64,000 nt of DNA from Megalobrama amblycephala (taxonomy: Eukaryota > Chordata > Actinopteri > Cypriniformes > Xenocyprididae): NCBI RefSeq assembly GCF_018812025.1, contig NC_063049.1, positions 9,553,537 through 9,617,536 of the forward strand, read 5' to 3'. Positions within the stretch are counted from its first letter, which is position 1, and every line of letters begins with the position of its first letter. This document shows, one piece after another, positions 20,187 to 32,043 of the stretch. Made by a program: the position numbers and the translations under genes. The notes below the pieces were generated by a model, which had not been told where the DNA came from, searched no databases, and saw nothing but the letters and a program-made list of their open reading frames with translations.

Positions 20187-22136
20187 TATTTTTAAATATA
20201 CACTTTTAAAATTTGAAGTATGCTACAAGTGCACATTTCACAAGGTGTGTCATGGCAGTTGGTGTTTTTCATGTATTAAGTTAACTGTAGTAGCAGTCCA
20301 CAGTAATCTGGTAAATGGGCAACAACAGTACCTCAGCTCTCAGACTTTGACATTTTATAACAGCATACCATTTGAAAGGTTGCAGAATGTCAAAGCCTGT
20401 CACAGTCTAAAGAAAGGATTGTCCCGTGCCTGGAGGATCTTTTGAAGAGTGAATGATCAATTGTAGACTTGACTATGTAATGCTATATTGTAAAGGAAGT
20501 GTTTTACAGTAGGCCATGCCTCTTCTTCTTTACAAAAAACCCTCAAGATCCATCCTGAAACCAAACTAAACATGAAACTGGTGGAATAGTGTCCATATGC
20601 ACCAGAACAGATTATTTTTAACATTTAAGCAATAAAATCAATGTACAGTATAATATTTGTCACGGTATTATTCTGTCAGTAGAAAGACAGAAATAAATGG
20701 GCTGTATAACAATGAACTGAACTGTAATACAGTAACAGTAACGTTACATTTCAATATATTAGTATTAATAAATGTTAGTAGTTATAATTATTGTAATATT
20801 ACATTATATACTTGAAATGTACTTTTCCCCCAAGTATCTCATAATTGTAATCAGTCACTGCTACAGTTTATCATCAGTTCATTTAAATACATTTCTGGCT
20901 GAGGTCAGTCAATTTCCCAAGACTGAAAATACAAAACCACATGAGCACTGGGTGGCATGCTGGTGGAGGATCTTACAGAAAAAGTTTAGTGGCTAAAATG
21001 CTGATTAGGTCAATGTTGGTAAAATTTCCCCTCATTCTCAGATTTTTTTCCCCTGAATTTCTCTTAAACAAATGACCTGGACATTCTGGGCATGCTGACA
21101 ATTACAGTTTTGTTTCTTCTGAAATCAGCTGTGGAAATCTACACGATAAACAAGTTGCAGAGTTGTGACGTTGTAAGGGATGTGTCAATCTGAAGCACAA
21201 TGCACCAACATTTGTAATTAATTGGAAATTAATGAATACATTTATTTTACTTTTACATGCATTATTTCAATTTTAAGGGCGTGATGTCTGAAAGATGTCT
21301 GAAAGACATATAGACAAATTTCATGGCTTGCTCTGCGTAGCAAAAATATTTAGTTTTGATGATGTTTATAAATAACTGATAGAAATTAATCAATTTTTAA
21401 AATTTTGAATTCAGATGTAGTAATTTGGGGTTTATTGTTGACAGCATAATTGTTTTGTTTAGGCTGCTTCCATGTTGTGTTTCCTACATGCTGCAATATA
21501 CGTCCAAAATACAAACCTCCCATGTGAACTTGAAGGCAGGGTAAGTTGAGGAAAACTGAAGCGTCTACTGGACAAACTTTACCACTGCTGGTCCATTTGA
21601 ATCCCAGTGTCAGAAATCTGTGAGAAAGACACTTGCTTAGTAGAAAGAAATGACAGCAAGGTGGTGTTTTTTCAGTTTCCGGAAAACACTGCTGACGTGC
21701 TGAATGTGCTCGTACCACTTCAACATTTCCCGAATTATCCTGAAATATAGCTGAGGCACATTAGTCAATCTAAACACCACAAAATACTCATATAGAGGCC
21801 ATAAAGTATAGTTCAGAATATTACATTAGCATGCTGTATATGCAAACATATATTAGAGTCTCACAAACTGTAAAAAGGGTAATCAGTGTATCTAGTGCCA
21901 TCTGAAGGCAATATAATCATACTTTCGAGTTGTAGAGATTAGTGTTAGGTTTTATTTTTTTGTGCTTTTTGCTTTGGAAAGTGACTGAAATTAGTCACAT
22001 GAGTCTCATGCTCATGCCCCTCCACTGCATGCAGCAAGCCATATTGTATCACTCTCGAGGTATATGAATATGTGAACTCATTGAATGAAAGTTAGGGAGG
22101 ATTGTGCTGATTTAATCAAAGCAATCAAAACAGAAA
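20187..22136. other. AT-rich sequence, no gene recognised
   Basis: The first ~70 bases match an AT-rich repeat also seen near 31790-32640, 34562 and 38690 (TTTGAAGTANNCTACAAGTGCAC). The rest shows no element end or exon; a 110-codon minus-strand frame at 21386-21718 has no recognisable domain. Confidence 0.4.
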
Positions 22137-22144
22137 GATAAAGC

Positions 22145-22513
22145 GGTCCCACTTTATATTAAGTGGCCTTAACTACTATGTACTTACATTTAAATTAATC
22201 ATTTGATACAATGCACTTATTGTATACATACATGTTTTTACATTGTACTTACATTTTAAAAACACCTGCATGTAATTACATCTGTAATTAATTTCTGTAA
22301 TTACATTTATAATTACACTGTTGACCCATCCCTTACACCTTAACCCACCCTTAAACCTACCCATACCAGCAAAGCTGTCCCTAACCTTACCCGTATTCCA
22401 CCTCAATAGCAGCAAAAGTGTTTTGCAATTCAATATGAACCCAATAAGTACATTGTACTTATTTTTTGATGTAAGTACATAGTAGTTAAGGCCACTTAAT
22501 ATAAAGTGGGACC
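22145..22513. mobile_element. hAT-like MITE with perfect 8-bp TSD
   Basis: The 369-bp element starts GGTCCCACTTTATATTAAGT and ends ACTTAATATAAAGTGGGACC; GATAAAGC flanks it at 22137-22144 and 22514-22521. Inner arms include GGCCTTAACTACTATGTACTTACAT and its inverse. It is the intact relative of the split element at 1487-3897. Confidence 0.92.
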
Positions 22514-22521
22514 GATAAAGC

Positions 22522-23065
22522 TTATGCCTTCAGAGAAGTACATAGTGAATCATGAATTTCATCAGATCCTGTCTGTCCTTACTCCCCTTTCTGTTGAAAT
22601 ATTCCTGTCACTTGACCATTTTCTGTAATGATCGTTTCTATTGTTCAAAAGCACATAAAATCATCAATTTCCTTGCAGTTCCCTGAGGTTGTATTTGGTA
22701 TGCTGTGCAAACAAATGCGCATATCTTGACAACCCCTTGTTCATTTAGTTCAGGTTGCAAAGAAATTGCACTGCTATTCACAAACCCTCTCCCGTGGCAT
22801 TATGGGATAGTAAAGTGTCCATTGTATGCGCACTTCAGAATCTCAGCGGAAGTAGCAGGTCATCCTGGGTACTTTTCGCGTACTGTTTTTCGAATACAAT
22901 GTATTTGGACATACTACTCTGTAGTTTTTCACACACCGTATAGTAGGGAAGTATTGGATTTCGGACGCAGCATGTGTATTCTCCCTGGACTATAATCACA
23001 CACACCTGTCATTCATTTATGCAATCAGAGCACTTACAATCTGTGCAAGCCCTCAGTCAATGTCT
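22522..23065. other. Intergenic, one repeat scrap
   Basis: GGGATAGTAAAGTGTCC ... GTAGGGAAGTATTGGATTTCGGACGCAGC near 22800-22970 looks like a degenerate MITE end. No gene recognised. Confidence 0.35.
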
Positions 23066-23615
23066 GTGTCTAAAATCACCCCCTACACCCTTAAATAGGG
23101 CACTATTTGAGAGGGAAACCATTTGTAGTGGTGTCCAAAACCATAATGAATGTTATTGAGTGCAGTCATTCAATCCCACAATGCACCACAATAACAAGTG
23201 TGCAACAAATGTACACTAAAATGGCTAGAGAATACCCATAATGCACCGTGAGAGTCATGTGCTTAATGAATTCCCGCGTCTGACCAGAAGATGGCGCCAC
23301 AGGTGAATCATCCATCCATCCATTTTCCAAACCACTGGTCCAATGTGGCTACAGCATAATATCATACAGGTATAAATTTCTTTTGAACTGATTATTAAAT
23401 TGTTTAATTAAGGTTTATACATAGTTTCCATGATAGAGTACAAGATAAATTGTTTCTTTACTACTGGAGCTGCCAGTCTGCTAAGTTTCAAATGATTATT
23501 GAACCACAAGCATAAAAACACTTGTTTTCATTCAGTCCCTCAAGTGCACTATATTAGTGGAGTAATGTAGGGAATACATTAGGAAATGAGGGTATAGGGA
23601 GCGATTTCGGACACA
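23066..23615. mobile_element. MITE-like repeat with GTGTC(TA/CG)AAAATC ends
   Basis: The left end GTGTCTAAAATCACCCCCTACACCCTTAAATAGGGCACTA is matched by a right end TAGTGGAGTAATGTAGGGAA ... GGGAGCGATTTCGGACAC in inverse. Interior is diverged. Confidence 0.55.
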
Positions 23616-24650
23616 GGCAGTGTCTAGTCTTGTTTTTGTCTAACCTCAAAGACTGTTCAAGCTCCTGTACATCTGCCTGTGGTTTCTCTACTTGTTTGTT
23701 TTCTTCGTTGATAGTCTTCATTAATTTTCCTCCATAGTAGGGCTGCACAGTATACCGGTAATAGGAACATACTGGTATATATTTATTTTAAACTGTACGA
23801 TATCATGATTTTGCTCATTTTGGTACTTGATACGCTGGTGTTCCAATGTACACTCACTCAACACGGCTAAAACTAATAAATAAAGAGGGAAGTAGAAGTT
23901 AAATTTGGAATTATTTTGCTTATAAAACTGATGAAGAACCATCAAACCTTGCCAAGCTTCTGTCACTTGCCCATCCTGACTTGTACAAGACATTAAGAGA
24001 TCGACATCATTCAAACAATCTAATTTAGACATTTATTTTCTTTTAACACTGATCAACATACATAAATCATATCATTTAAATAACACAAAAGCTCCAGCAT
24101 GCATTTAACATGCTAGAACCAATGATTTTTCATATAGGCCTAGGTCTAAGGCCTGGGACACCCCTGAGGAACATCAAAATGGAAGCAATTGGAGTCAAAT
24201 TGGAGTTCCAACTTGGAAACTCTGAGAAAACGCAACAACCCTTACTTCGGAATCAAATATGGCTGCTTAGTACATCAACCAGAGTGAATTAGTAGTGATA
24301 TATTCTTTATTAGCACTTCTGTTTGTTTGTCTCAATAATCTCCTTGGTGCACACAGTACTATCCAACCTCTATCTGTGGACATGATACTTCAGCATTATC
24401 TGTGCAAAATACAGCCTTTTATGTGTTTGTATTCCAGAAGAGCAACCACAAGTAAGGTTTGCCTGAACATAAGGCCTGAACACAGAAAACATTTTAGTTT
24501 TCTGACCTGTGTACTGGAACGCGGCCAACTCAGGTGTGACGTCATTCCTAGCTCCGACATCCGGATTTTTGAGGCAAATGATGTTGACTATTGGGCTACA
24601 TTTACACTGTCAGTCCAAATTTGATTATTTTTCTATCCGGGGCTGACTGA
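23616..24650. other. Intergenic with a hAT-end scrap
   Basis: GTAGGGCTGCACAGTATACCGGTAATA near 23737 resembles the end of a hAT family, but no partner end was found. Small open frames at 23554-24032 and 24110-24624 show no domain. Confidence 0.35.
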
Positions 24651-24652
24651 GA

Positions 24653-25123
24653 GCATTTTGAAAGGCTGCCGCTTCGCAAGCTCCGCTCCCGCCTGTCACT
24701 CCTTGAGGAGTGCGTTCCCTGCGGTTCCGGCCCTGCTGCTGCTGAGGCAGCACGGAAGCTGAGATCATGGTGTTCGCAAATGAATCTCATGGAGGGGTTA
24801 GAGACGGGCCCAGCCTTTTCTCTGCCTTCACCCACGGGATCCAGCTGGGATTGGAAGGCCGTGCTGTGGCTTCTTCTGCCCGGGAGGAGAGCCCGGTGCT
24901 TCAACTATCCAGCTCTGAGGAGGATGTTGAGCATCGAAGCTGGTGAGATTTGCCACTTCTATCTCCAGCGTATGAGGAACTGGTGTAGGTGATTTCTCGT
25001 GCTGTATCCAAATTATATATCGACTGGCCAGCTGAGAAACAAAGTGTTTGTCCTAAAAGCAAGCTGGATGAGCACTTTTTGTTACCAAAATCTACACCTC
25101 CACCACGGGGCCTTCCATTCTTG
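24653..25123 (+). pseudogene. DIRS gag fragment
   Basis: One frame gives LPLRKLRSRLSLLEECVPCG and GSGPAAAEAARKLRSW, then after a frame change SRAVSKLYIDWPAEKQSV and CPKSKLDEHFLLPKSTPPPR. These are hallmark stretches of the gag protein of fish DIRS1-like elements, which packages the element RNA. At least two frame breaks and a stop (GAAGCTGGTGAGAT region) are present. The fragment ends where the hAT element starts. Confidence 0.75.
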
Positions 25124-26069
25124 GTTTGTGGAATAAACCATTTTCTATCGAGGGAACAAAATAGTAAATCGTGTGCATGTTTTAGTAAATCGAGGGAATG
25201 AATTAGTAAATTGTGCGCACGATTTAGCCTACAGTTTGTTTCCTGCATGTCATGTCCGGGGCTCCGTATATATATACACTAGATTAACTATGGCAGAGGG
25301 ACCGAACAGCGATTCTCTGTTTCTACCAAAGAAACGTCTGAAGTCGGCAGTGTGGGAGCACTTTGTGTACACCAAGAATGACCAGGGCGTCATTGAAGAT
25401 GATGGATCGCCTGTGTACAAAACTTGTTGTAAAAAAGTTGCTGCTAAAGGATCAAACACATCCAATTTGATGCAGCACCTGCAAGATCACCACCCAGCTT
25501 TGCAAGCCCAAGTAAAGGTAATTTTTTTTAAATCCATTTTATTCTAGCTTCGTGCATTCTCTTTATATCAAAACTTGAATGTGGGTAAGTTTCATAAAAA
25601 GCAACATTTTGAGCAAAAATCAGCTTTTTATTGTCAAAAACTACTTCTGGATCATATTAAGAACAATCAAAACACAGATGTAATAGATTGAGTCCATTAA
25701 CACCCTTAATGCTTGCACAGTCCTATAGCGCCTCCTGGATCTATATTTCATTCAGTAACATTAGGCAGTTTTGTGTTTACTGTTGATGATAACATTACTT
25801 TACATATGCATGATCACATGTGAGATCACTTGTTTCTGCTTCATCTGTGTTTAGATCAAGAGATTCAGTAATCTTTCAGAAGATGTGCCATAGCACCCCC
25901 TGGTGTATAAACAAGGAACCATGTCAGGCTGCATGTAAAATTAGATGAATTATTCAAAAGATTATTAAAATGAATACATATGGATGACAGTTGATAAAAA
26001 TAACAGTTAATTTTTTCTCCCTCCTTAGTAACAATTTCCCTTGGGGGATAAAGTTAATATTAGTCTTAT

Positions 26070-26070
<1 letters not shown>

Positions 26071-26109
<39 letters not shown>
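26071..26109. repeat. (AAT)n microsatellite
   Basis: Trinucleotide run in the intron of the hAT transposase pseudogene. Confidence 0.95.
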
Positions 26110-26113
<4 letters not shown>

Positions 26114-26299
26114 AATATTATAAAAATGTAATTGTTAATGTAATTAAATATTGAAAATCAACTTAAGTGTTTACTGCAAATTCAGTGAAAGTTCTTCTTG
26201 GTATAGATTATTTATTAATAAATAATAATATAATTTCACTTTTCTTATTCACTTTTAGCTTAAGACTGGTGGTGCTGTAGCTGCAATTCAATAACCAAC

Positions 26300-26603
26300 T
26301 GTAACGTAGTTCATAAATGTGGGAAGAAGGAGGTGGGAACCGGCGAACGTTCAACCAAACTTTAATACCAAAATAAACAAATAACAAAACGAAAGTAATG
26401 CCACACAAACATAATAAAACATAAAATAAAGTCCAGGTCTGGTCCTCTCTCGTCCTTCACGATCGTCGCTCCTCCTTTTATGCTCCCGGAGCTCCTCCGT
26501 GAGAGACTCAAGGCCGGTGTGCCTCCCAGGTGATGCTCGTTATCACTTGCGTCACCGGCCTCGCGCCGTTCCCTCACGGCTCTCGCCCGCCCTGGTCGCC
26601 ACA
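26300..26603. mobile_element. Probable solo LTR inside the hAT transposase exon
   Basis: The 304-bp insert starts TGTAACGTAG and ends GGTCGCCACA, and CCAAC stands on both sides (26295-26299 and 26604-26608). TG...CA ends with a 5-bp duplication fit an LTR left by recombination. Removing it restores the surrounding transposase reading (PTVAESFAKC). A 9-bp duplication ACCAACTGT is an alternative parse and would point to another element class. No internal retroviral genes are present. Confidence 0.65.
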
Positions 26604-28499
26604 CCAACTGTTGCAGAATCCTTTGCAAAGTGTGTGACCTATGCTCCTACTTCAAAACAAGCCCAGGATTTGAATAAAGCAGTGGCTTATTTCATCTCCA
26701 AAGATATGATGCCATTTCACATTGTGGAAAAACCTGGGTTTCTTCATCTGATGAAAAAGGCAGTGCCACAATACAAAGTTCCAACAAGAAGCTACTTCTC
26801 CGCAAACAAAATCCCAGCCATGTACAAGGAGGTACAAGTGAGTGTAGAGGAAAAGATGGCAGAGGGTGTGTGGTTTGGTGCATCCACAAACCTGTGGACC
26901 AGCACTGGTGGTGGAGGAGAACCCTTTATGAGCTTTACAGTCCACTACCTCTCTACTGATTGGAAGCTGAAGTCTCACTGTCTTGATACTCTTTATTTTC
27001 CAGAAAACCACACGGCAGAGCATATCACAGAAATTATGGAAAACATGCTTCTGGACTGGATACCAAGGATGGAATCTGCTACCAGAGCATGCCGACATTT
27101 GGTGCAAGGGTTTTCTCAAAGCTGGAAATGGAAACTTGAGCTCCATAAGAAGCAGGCAGAATTGAACATCACTGAACATTCACTGATACACGATGTGGTC
27201 ACCAGATGGGGATCCACATTTGAAATGATTTCCAGGTTCTTGAGCAGCAGCAGGCCATCTCTGGGGTGCTAGCAGGAGACAGACGCACATGGCATCTTAT
27301 GCCTAAAGACAGTGACATTACTGAAAGTAAGCCAGCTCCTTTGTCCTCTCCATGATTTCACTGATGTCCTGGCCTCAGAGAAACAAGTCACACTTTCCTC
27401 CCTGAAGCCAGTCTTGGAGCACATTAACAATGAGATACTTTAAGATGAAGAGGAAGACTGCACTCTCACTAAACAAATGAAACATGTAATAAGAGAAGAC
27501 CTGTTAATGCAGTTGAGATATACAGAAGAAATGAAGAATGTTCTGAACATTTCCAGTTTTGTGGATCCTAGGTTCAAAGGAAGCTTTGCTGAGAATCAGT
27601 CAAGGCATGCAGTGATGAAGCAGTTGCACTTGCATCACATCCAGAGATAACAGAAACAGAAGATTCTCCAGCAGCAACGACACAGAGAACCTCCTCCACC
27701 ACTACCATCAAAAAGAAAGAGAAGAGCCTATCTGGGTTGTTACAGCAAATCACCAGTTCAAAGAAGAACAGGTCACTAGCTTCAGGACATGCAATGCCAT
27801 CAATCTAAGAAAAACTTGACTCAGAGGTCAAACTGTACTTGTCCCTTCCTGCAATCAGTGCTGATGCTGACCCACTGGCTTGGTGGAAGGCACACGTGGA
27901 AGAAATGACAAAGCTTTCAAAAGTGGCCCAAAAATACCTCTGTATCCCTGCAACAAGTGTGCCCTTGGAAAGGGTGTTCAGTGCAAGTGGCCATATCCTG
28001 AATGTGAACATGCTCACATTTCTGCACTATAATATGAACTGAAAGGACTGGAAATAAATGTGCAATTTGTAAAAAGGCCCTGATGTTGGGGGGTCCTGCA
28101 GCCTTTGACTCCTTGTTTTGTTCTAATAGGATTTGCATAGCTAGCTCATATTTAATTCCAGAGATGTTGACTTTGTTACTTATTTATTTTCAATGGACTG
28201 TATTATTTATGTTTCAGAAGGCAGCTATACTGTTAATTCCAAAGGGAGAGGTGGACTTTTGTTTGTCTTTATTATTATTTCCTGTTGCTGTATTATTTGG
28301 TTACAGTGTTAATTCTGTTTCAAAAGGCAGCAATAAATAACACTTTAAAAGCTAAAGTGTTCATGTGATTTTATACATTAGTAGTGTTGTGAAATTAATG
28401 ATTGCATAATAATTGTGATAATCGTTAAACCATGATTTTTCTTAAGACTATAATCGTACCAACAAAATGTATAATCGTTGCCCTAGTACATGTCCCTAG

Positions 28500-29480
28500 T
28501 ACAGACATGGCCAAGGCTATGTTTGTATGCTTTTCCCCCAATTGCTCTGCTCCCAGAGGAGTTCTGGAGAGGGTCCGCTGATGCGGAGTAAGTCTACTTC
28601 TAGTAGCGCCGTACTGGCCGAGCTGAATATGGTTCTCGGACCTCTCCCATGGAGATTCCGATCAGGAGGGACCTTCTGTCTCAGGCGAGAAGCATGATTC
28701 TTCACCCCTACCCAGAGATTTGGAACATGTGGGTTTGGCTTCTGAGGGGGCCCAACTCATAGACTCAGGTCTCTCAACTGAGGTTGTAGAGACCATACTT
28801 CACTCCAGAGCTCCATCCACAAGGAAACTTATGAGGGCTTATCTGCGGCTCCCTTCAAGCCCCTTTATTGGTTACATAAAAGTATGACTTTAAAGACTGC
28901 TTTTCTTCTGTATCTCCTACGTGCCTGGAATTAGCACCGGGGATGGTCAAAGCATTCCTTTATCCAAAACCAGGCTATGTCCCTAAGGTACCGACCAACA
29001 TACCGTGGCCTATCATTTTGCAGGCCTTCTGCCTTCCTCCTTTCGGAGATCAGGACCTGGAAAAGCTGAACCTTGTATGTCCAGTAAGAGCGCTAGACAC
29101 CTATGTCCACAGAGCTGCCCTGTGGAGGAAAACTGATCAGCTGTTTGTCTGCTTTGGGTCACCTAAGAGAGGTCTCCCTGCATATCCAAGCAGACAGTTA
29201 GCAAGTGGATAGTCGAGGCTATTTCTCTATATGAAGCCTCTGGCCGTCCTTCACCTTTGGCAGTCAGGGCTCATTCTACCAGGAGTATGGCGGCCTCCTA
29301 GGCCTTAATTTCGGGTGTATCCCTGCAAGATGTTTGTGATGCGGCGGGCTGGTCCTCTCTGCTCACATTAGTAAAATTTTACAACTTGGATCTGGGTGCT
29401 GCCCCGGGTTCTCAGGTGCTTATGTCTTAGTGAGTTCAGTATTCACACAAACAGGCACTTGTAAACATGCCGTTTGGGCA
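28500..29480 (+). pseudogene. DIRS tyrosine recombinase fragment
   Basis: Pieces in changing frames: LSTEVVETILHSRAPSTRKL (start of the core-binding domain), VPTNIPWPIILQAFCLPPFG, and LVCPVRALDTYVHRAALWRK followed by TDQLFVCFG. Beyond 29210 come a His-x-x-Arg-like stretch (CTCATTCTACCAGGAGTATG) and AAATTTTACAACTTGG, where the catalytic Tyr lies. This is the enzyme that integrates DIRS elements without target duplication. Stop codons and frameshifts make it inactive. Confidence 0.75.
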
Positions 29481-29499
29481 ATTCGTTTTCAAAGTGTCC

Positions 29500-29816
29500 T
29501 TGACGCAGCACGAGTTCTCTCGAAAGGGAACGTCTCAGGTTATGACTGTAACCATAGTTGCCTGAGAAGGGAACAAGATGCTGCGTCACCCTGCCATACT
29601 TCCTGCTTCCCTGTGATCGACTTGCTTTGGCTAATTGAAGCTAATGCTGGTTATTCCGGATATGCTTTTATGCTTTCCTGGTCCTGACGTTCATTCTCAC
29701 CATTGGACTAGTTGACACACATGCTTCAGATGCAATAACGCAGAATTGCTCCTTGAAGCAGCGTCTTGTTCCCTTCTCAGGGAACTGTGGTTACAGTCGT
29801 AACCTGGGACGTTTCT
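29500..29816. repeat. DIRS right-end inverted repeats
   Basis: GACGCAGCACGAGTTCTCTC ... GGTTATGACTGTAACCATAG ... GATGCTGCGTCA at 29500-29589 faces GCAGCGTCTTGTTCCCTTCTCAGG ... GGTTACAGTCGTAACC at 29757-29808, giving an inverted pair typical of the internal complementary region and right terminal repeat. Confidence 0.65.
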
Positions 29817-30348
29817 GTTGTGACTTTTCGCATGTTGCCTATAACAACATCTGACATCTACGTGGCGTGAGAAAGTCACATAAACCACGTGAAATCTGAT
29901 CAGAGCAGTCAGACTGAAACGGATTTCCAGAAATGCAATTTGAATAGGATTTCAAACCACATATTTTCAAGCCACATATATTTCCATATGTCTCAGGTAG
30001 TTTGAAACTGTTTTTTTTTTTTTTTTTTTTTTTTTTTTCTTTATCACATTTCATGTGATTTTATGCCGTTCACACTTGCTAAATCTGAATTAAATATGCA
30101 CAACAATTAGATTTGGACTGACAGTGTGAATGTATAGCCTTGATGAATAACCTGTTTCTCAGGTCAGAAATTATTTATCAGTAAAGTTTTACTGATTTTA
30201 TTGAGGTCTCAGCTCAGCACTAATGCACAGGTGACCTGTTATCTTTACCGGACATAATAATATGTGAACACTTTTTGCCAGACAATGAAGCAGAACAGCT
30301 GCATAGTTGCTAAAGCTACTTTTAATGCTCGATGTGTGAAGGTGTCTG

Positions 30349-30350
<2 letters not shown>

Positions 30351-30399
<49 letters not shown>
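30351..30399. repeat. (AC)n microsatellite
   Basis: Uninterrupted dinucleotide run of ~49 bp. Confidence 0.95.
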
Positions 30400-30401
<2 letters not shown>

Positions 30402-30523
30402 CACTCTCAGGTCTTGTGTGTATAATTACCATAATGAAACTCTTATTGAGCTTAAGAGAGGTCAGCTGTAAGTGGCCTTTAGCTAATGAGAGAGACAAAG
30501 GCATTAAGGGACAGACAGATTAG

Positions 30524-30558
<35 letters not shown>

Positions 30559-31062
30559 GAAGGAACTATATATGTGTGAGTGTGTTTCGGAGACGTGGGT
30601 CTGTAAGGTTCAGCTCTAAGTACATGTATAATTCATATAGCTCTTTCTTTATCTTGATTGACAGCATGCCCCCAAAACCCCTCTTCCACTAACCCACACA
30701 TACACACGCCAGTCTTTACCCTGCACACCGTAACAGTCACATGCATACTGAGACAGAGGATCAGCCTCTTCCTATCACTAGGGCAAGACCAGGTTCACGA
30801 CGGGTGTAATTGGCCAATAGGTATGGGACAACAGGGCTGATGGCTGTGCATAATGACGTGCACCTGCCATGGATCTCATCACTGCTGCCATAAATTCAAT
30901 TTGGTATTTCTCCTTAAAGAAGACCGGACTTCTAACCATTGTTATGGAGTGACCACTTTCTTTCACATCAGAAGCTCAGATCTCCTGTTGCTGTGGCCAG
31001 TCGGCCATGCAGTCCCTTGTAAAGAAGTGAGCTTAACTGTGGGGATGTGCACTTGTAATGTA

Positions 31063-31067
<5 letters not shown>

Positions 31068-31135
<68 letters not shown>
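31068..31135. repeat. (AT)n followed by poly-T
   Basis: About 25 AT units followed by a ~17-base T run. Confidence 0.95.
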
Positions 31136-31138
<3 letters not shown>

Positions 31139-31182
31139 TCTACACTTGTACATAATGTAATACCAATGGAATAAAAGGCCAC

Positions 31183-31785
31183 TTAAAGGGTTAGTTCACC
31201 CAAAAATGAAATTTCTGTCATTAATTACTCACCCTCATGTTGTTCCACACCTGTAAGTCCTTCTTTCATCTTCAGAACACAAATTAAGATATTTTTGATG
31301 AAATCTGAGAGTTACATGACTCGTCCATAGACAACAAATAATCAACACTTTGAAGATCCAGAAAGGTACTAAAGACATCGTTAAAGCAGTCATGTGACTG
31401 CAGTGGTTCAACCTTAATGTTTTGAAGTGACGAGAATACTTTTTTTGTGCGCAAAACAAAACAAAAAGTAACAACTTTAACTTCTCTTCTGTGTCATTCT
31501 CATATGTTGTTTACATCTAGCTCTTCCAGATTCTACGTCAGAACGCCGACTCATTATTGGCCGGCTCCTGGTTCAGCATCACATGCGTGTTGTGCTGCTC
31601 ACATGATCAGCTTTGGCCAATACAGAGCCAGCATTCAGACGTAAACATGGAAGCCTTCACTGTGCTTACTGCGTCACCTGCGTAAGGATAATGACAGGGA
31701 AGAGAAAAGATTGTTGAATAAAGTTTTTGTTTTGTTTTTGCGTGCAAAAAGAATTCTCGTCGCTTCATAACACTAAGGTACATTT
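31183..31785. mobile_element. Right-truncated TTAA foldback MITE (TTAAAGGGTTAGTTCACCC)
   Basis: Starts TTAAAGGGTTAGTTCACCCA with the usual following ATTACTCACCCTCATGTTGTTCC and proceeds through the central CTTCCAGATTCTACGTCAGAA, but stops at about 31785 before the right terminus. The right arm has begun to pair (AATAAAGTTTTTGTTTTGTTTTTG against CAAAACAAAACAAAAAG). Confidence 0.8.
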
Positions 31786-32043
31786 TAAATCATTACAGTA
31801 TGTTTTAATAATCTTTAGTCGTGCTTAAAAGAAGTTCACTTATTTTGTTGTGTTGACTAACATACTAAAGCACATGTAAAGTACTTGATTATAATTTTAA
31901 CTGTAGTGTGTTTTTCAACAATAAAGTTAATATATTTTAAATAGACTAAATTGCAGCTTCATCATTACAAATGTGTAATTACAAATATATTTCAATACAT
32001 GACAAACAAGTTTCTATAAACTCAAGTATATTCCTTTAAAGTA
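31786..32043. repeat. AT-rich repeat, left part
   Basis: TGTTGACTAACATACTAAAGCACATGTAAAGTACTTGATTATAA is the inverse of 18554-18600 (TTATAATCAAGTACTTTACGTGTGCTTTAGTGG). It is interrupted by the element at 32044 and resumes to about 32640. Confidence 0.65.

Larger units (their letters stand above)
25290..28056 (+). pseudogene. ZBED-like hAT transposase, inactivated
   Basis: Exon 1 (25290-25516) starts MAEGPNSDSLFLPKKRLKSA and encodes a BED zinc finger: WEHF, then KTCCKKVAAKGSNTSNLMQHL and HH. The usual first zinc-binding Cys appears as Tyr (VYKTCC). The donor AAAG|GTAATT at 25517 fits an acceptor CACTTTTAG at 26259. Exon 2 continues with VAESFAKC, the helical region DMMPFHIVEKPGFLHLMKKA and RSYFSANKIPAMYKEVQ, and FGASTNLWTSTGGGGEPFMS, part of the RNase H-like fold. 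The C-terminal dimerisation domain (VPLERVFSASGHILN) follows at ~27960. An in-frame stop after AAIQ (26290), a 304-bp insertion and several frame breaks after 27270 make it a pseudogene. Confidence 0.85.
25124..28499 (+). mobile_element. hAT element with ZBED-type transposase, inserted in the DIRS
   Basis: The limits are where the DIRS coding match stops and resumes; hAT terminal repeats were not recognised, so ends are approximate. The tail (CATAATAATTGTGATAATCG, ACCATGATTTTTCTTAAGAC) has the look of ZBED-type hAT tails. It contains a spliced transposase pseudogene and a further 304-bp insertion. Confidence 0.65.
24653..29816 (+). mobile_element. DIRS retrotransposon remnant, split by a hAT element
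   Basis: Two plus-strand parts, 24653-25123 (gag) and ~28500-29816 (tyrosine recombinase and right end), flank a hAT transposon. The gag part breaks off at GGCCTTCCATTC, where DIRS gag normally continues. No reverse transcriptase or left terminal repeat is seen, so the element is also internally deleted and truncated on the left. At the right end, GGGAACGTCTCAGGTTATGACTGTAACC (29527) and its inverse GGTTACAGTCGTAACCTGGGACG (near 29790) form the internal and terminal repeats expected for DIRS. Confidence 0.75.
29817..31182. other. Intergenic, microsatellite-rich
   Basis: Contains poly-T (30011-30038), (AC)n (30351-30399), (CA)n (30525-30554), (AT)n followed by poly-T (31068-31135). No exon was recognised; open frames through the CA runs are artefacts of the repeats. 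Confidence 0.5.

Noticed and set aside
21386..21718. 110-codon minus-strand open frame
   Set aside because: Low similarity to any known pattern, no splice context, AT-rich surroundings.
25290..28056. Domesticated ZBED host gene
   Set aside because: An in-frame stop, several frame breaks and an LTR insertion show decay, and it sits inside another transposon.
30198..30692. Open frames over CA repeats (CVCVCV, THTHTH)
   Set aside because: Products of dinucleotide microsatellites.
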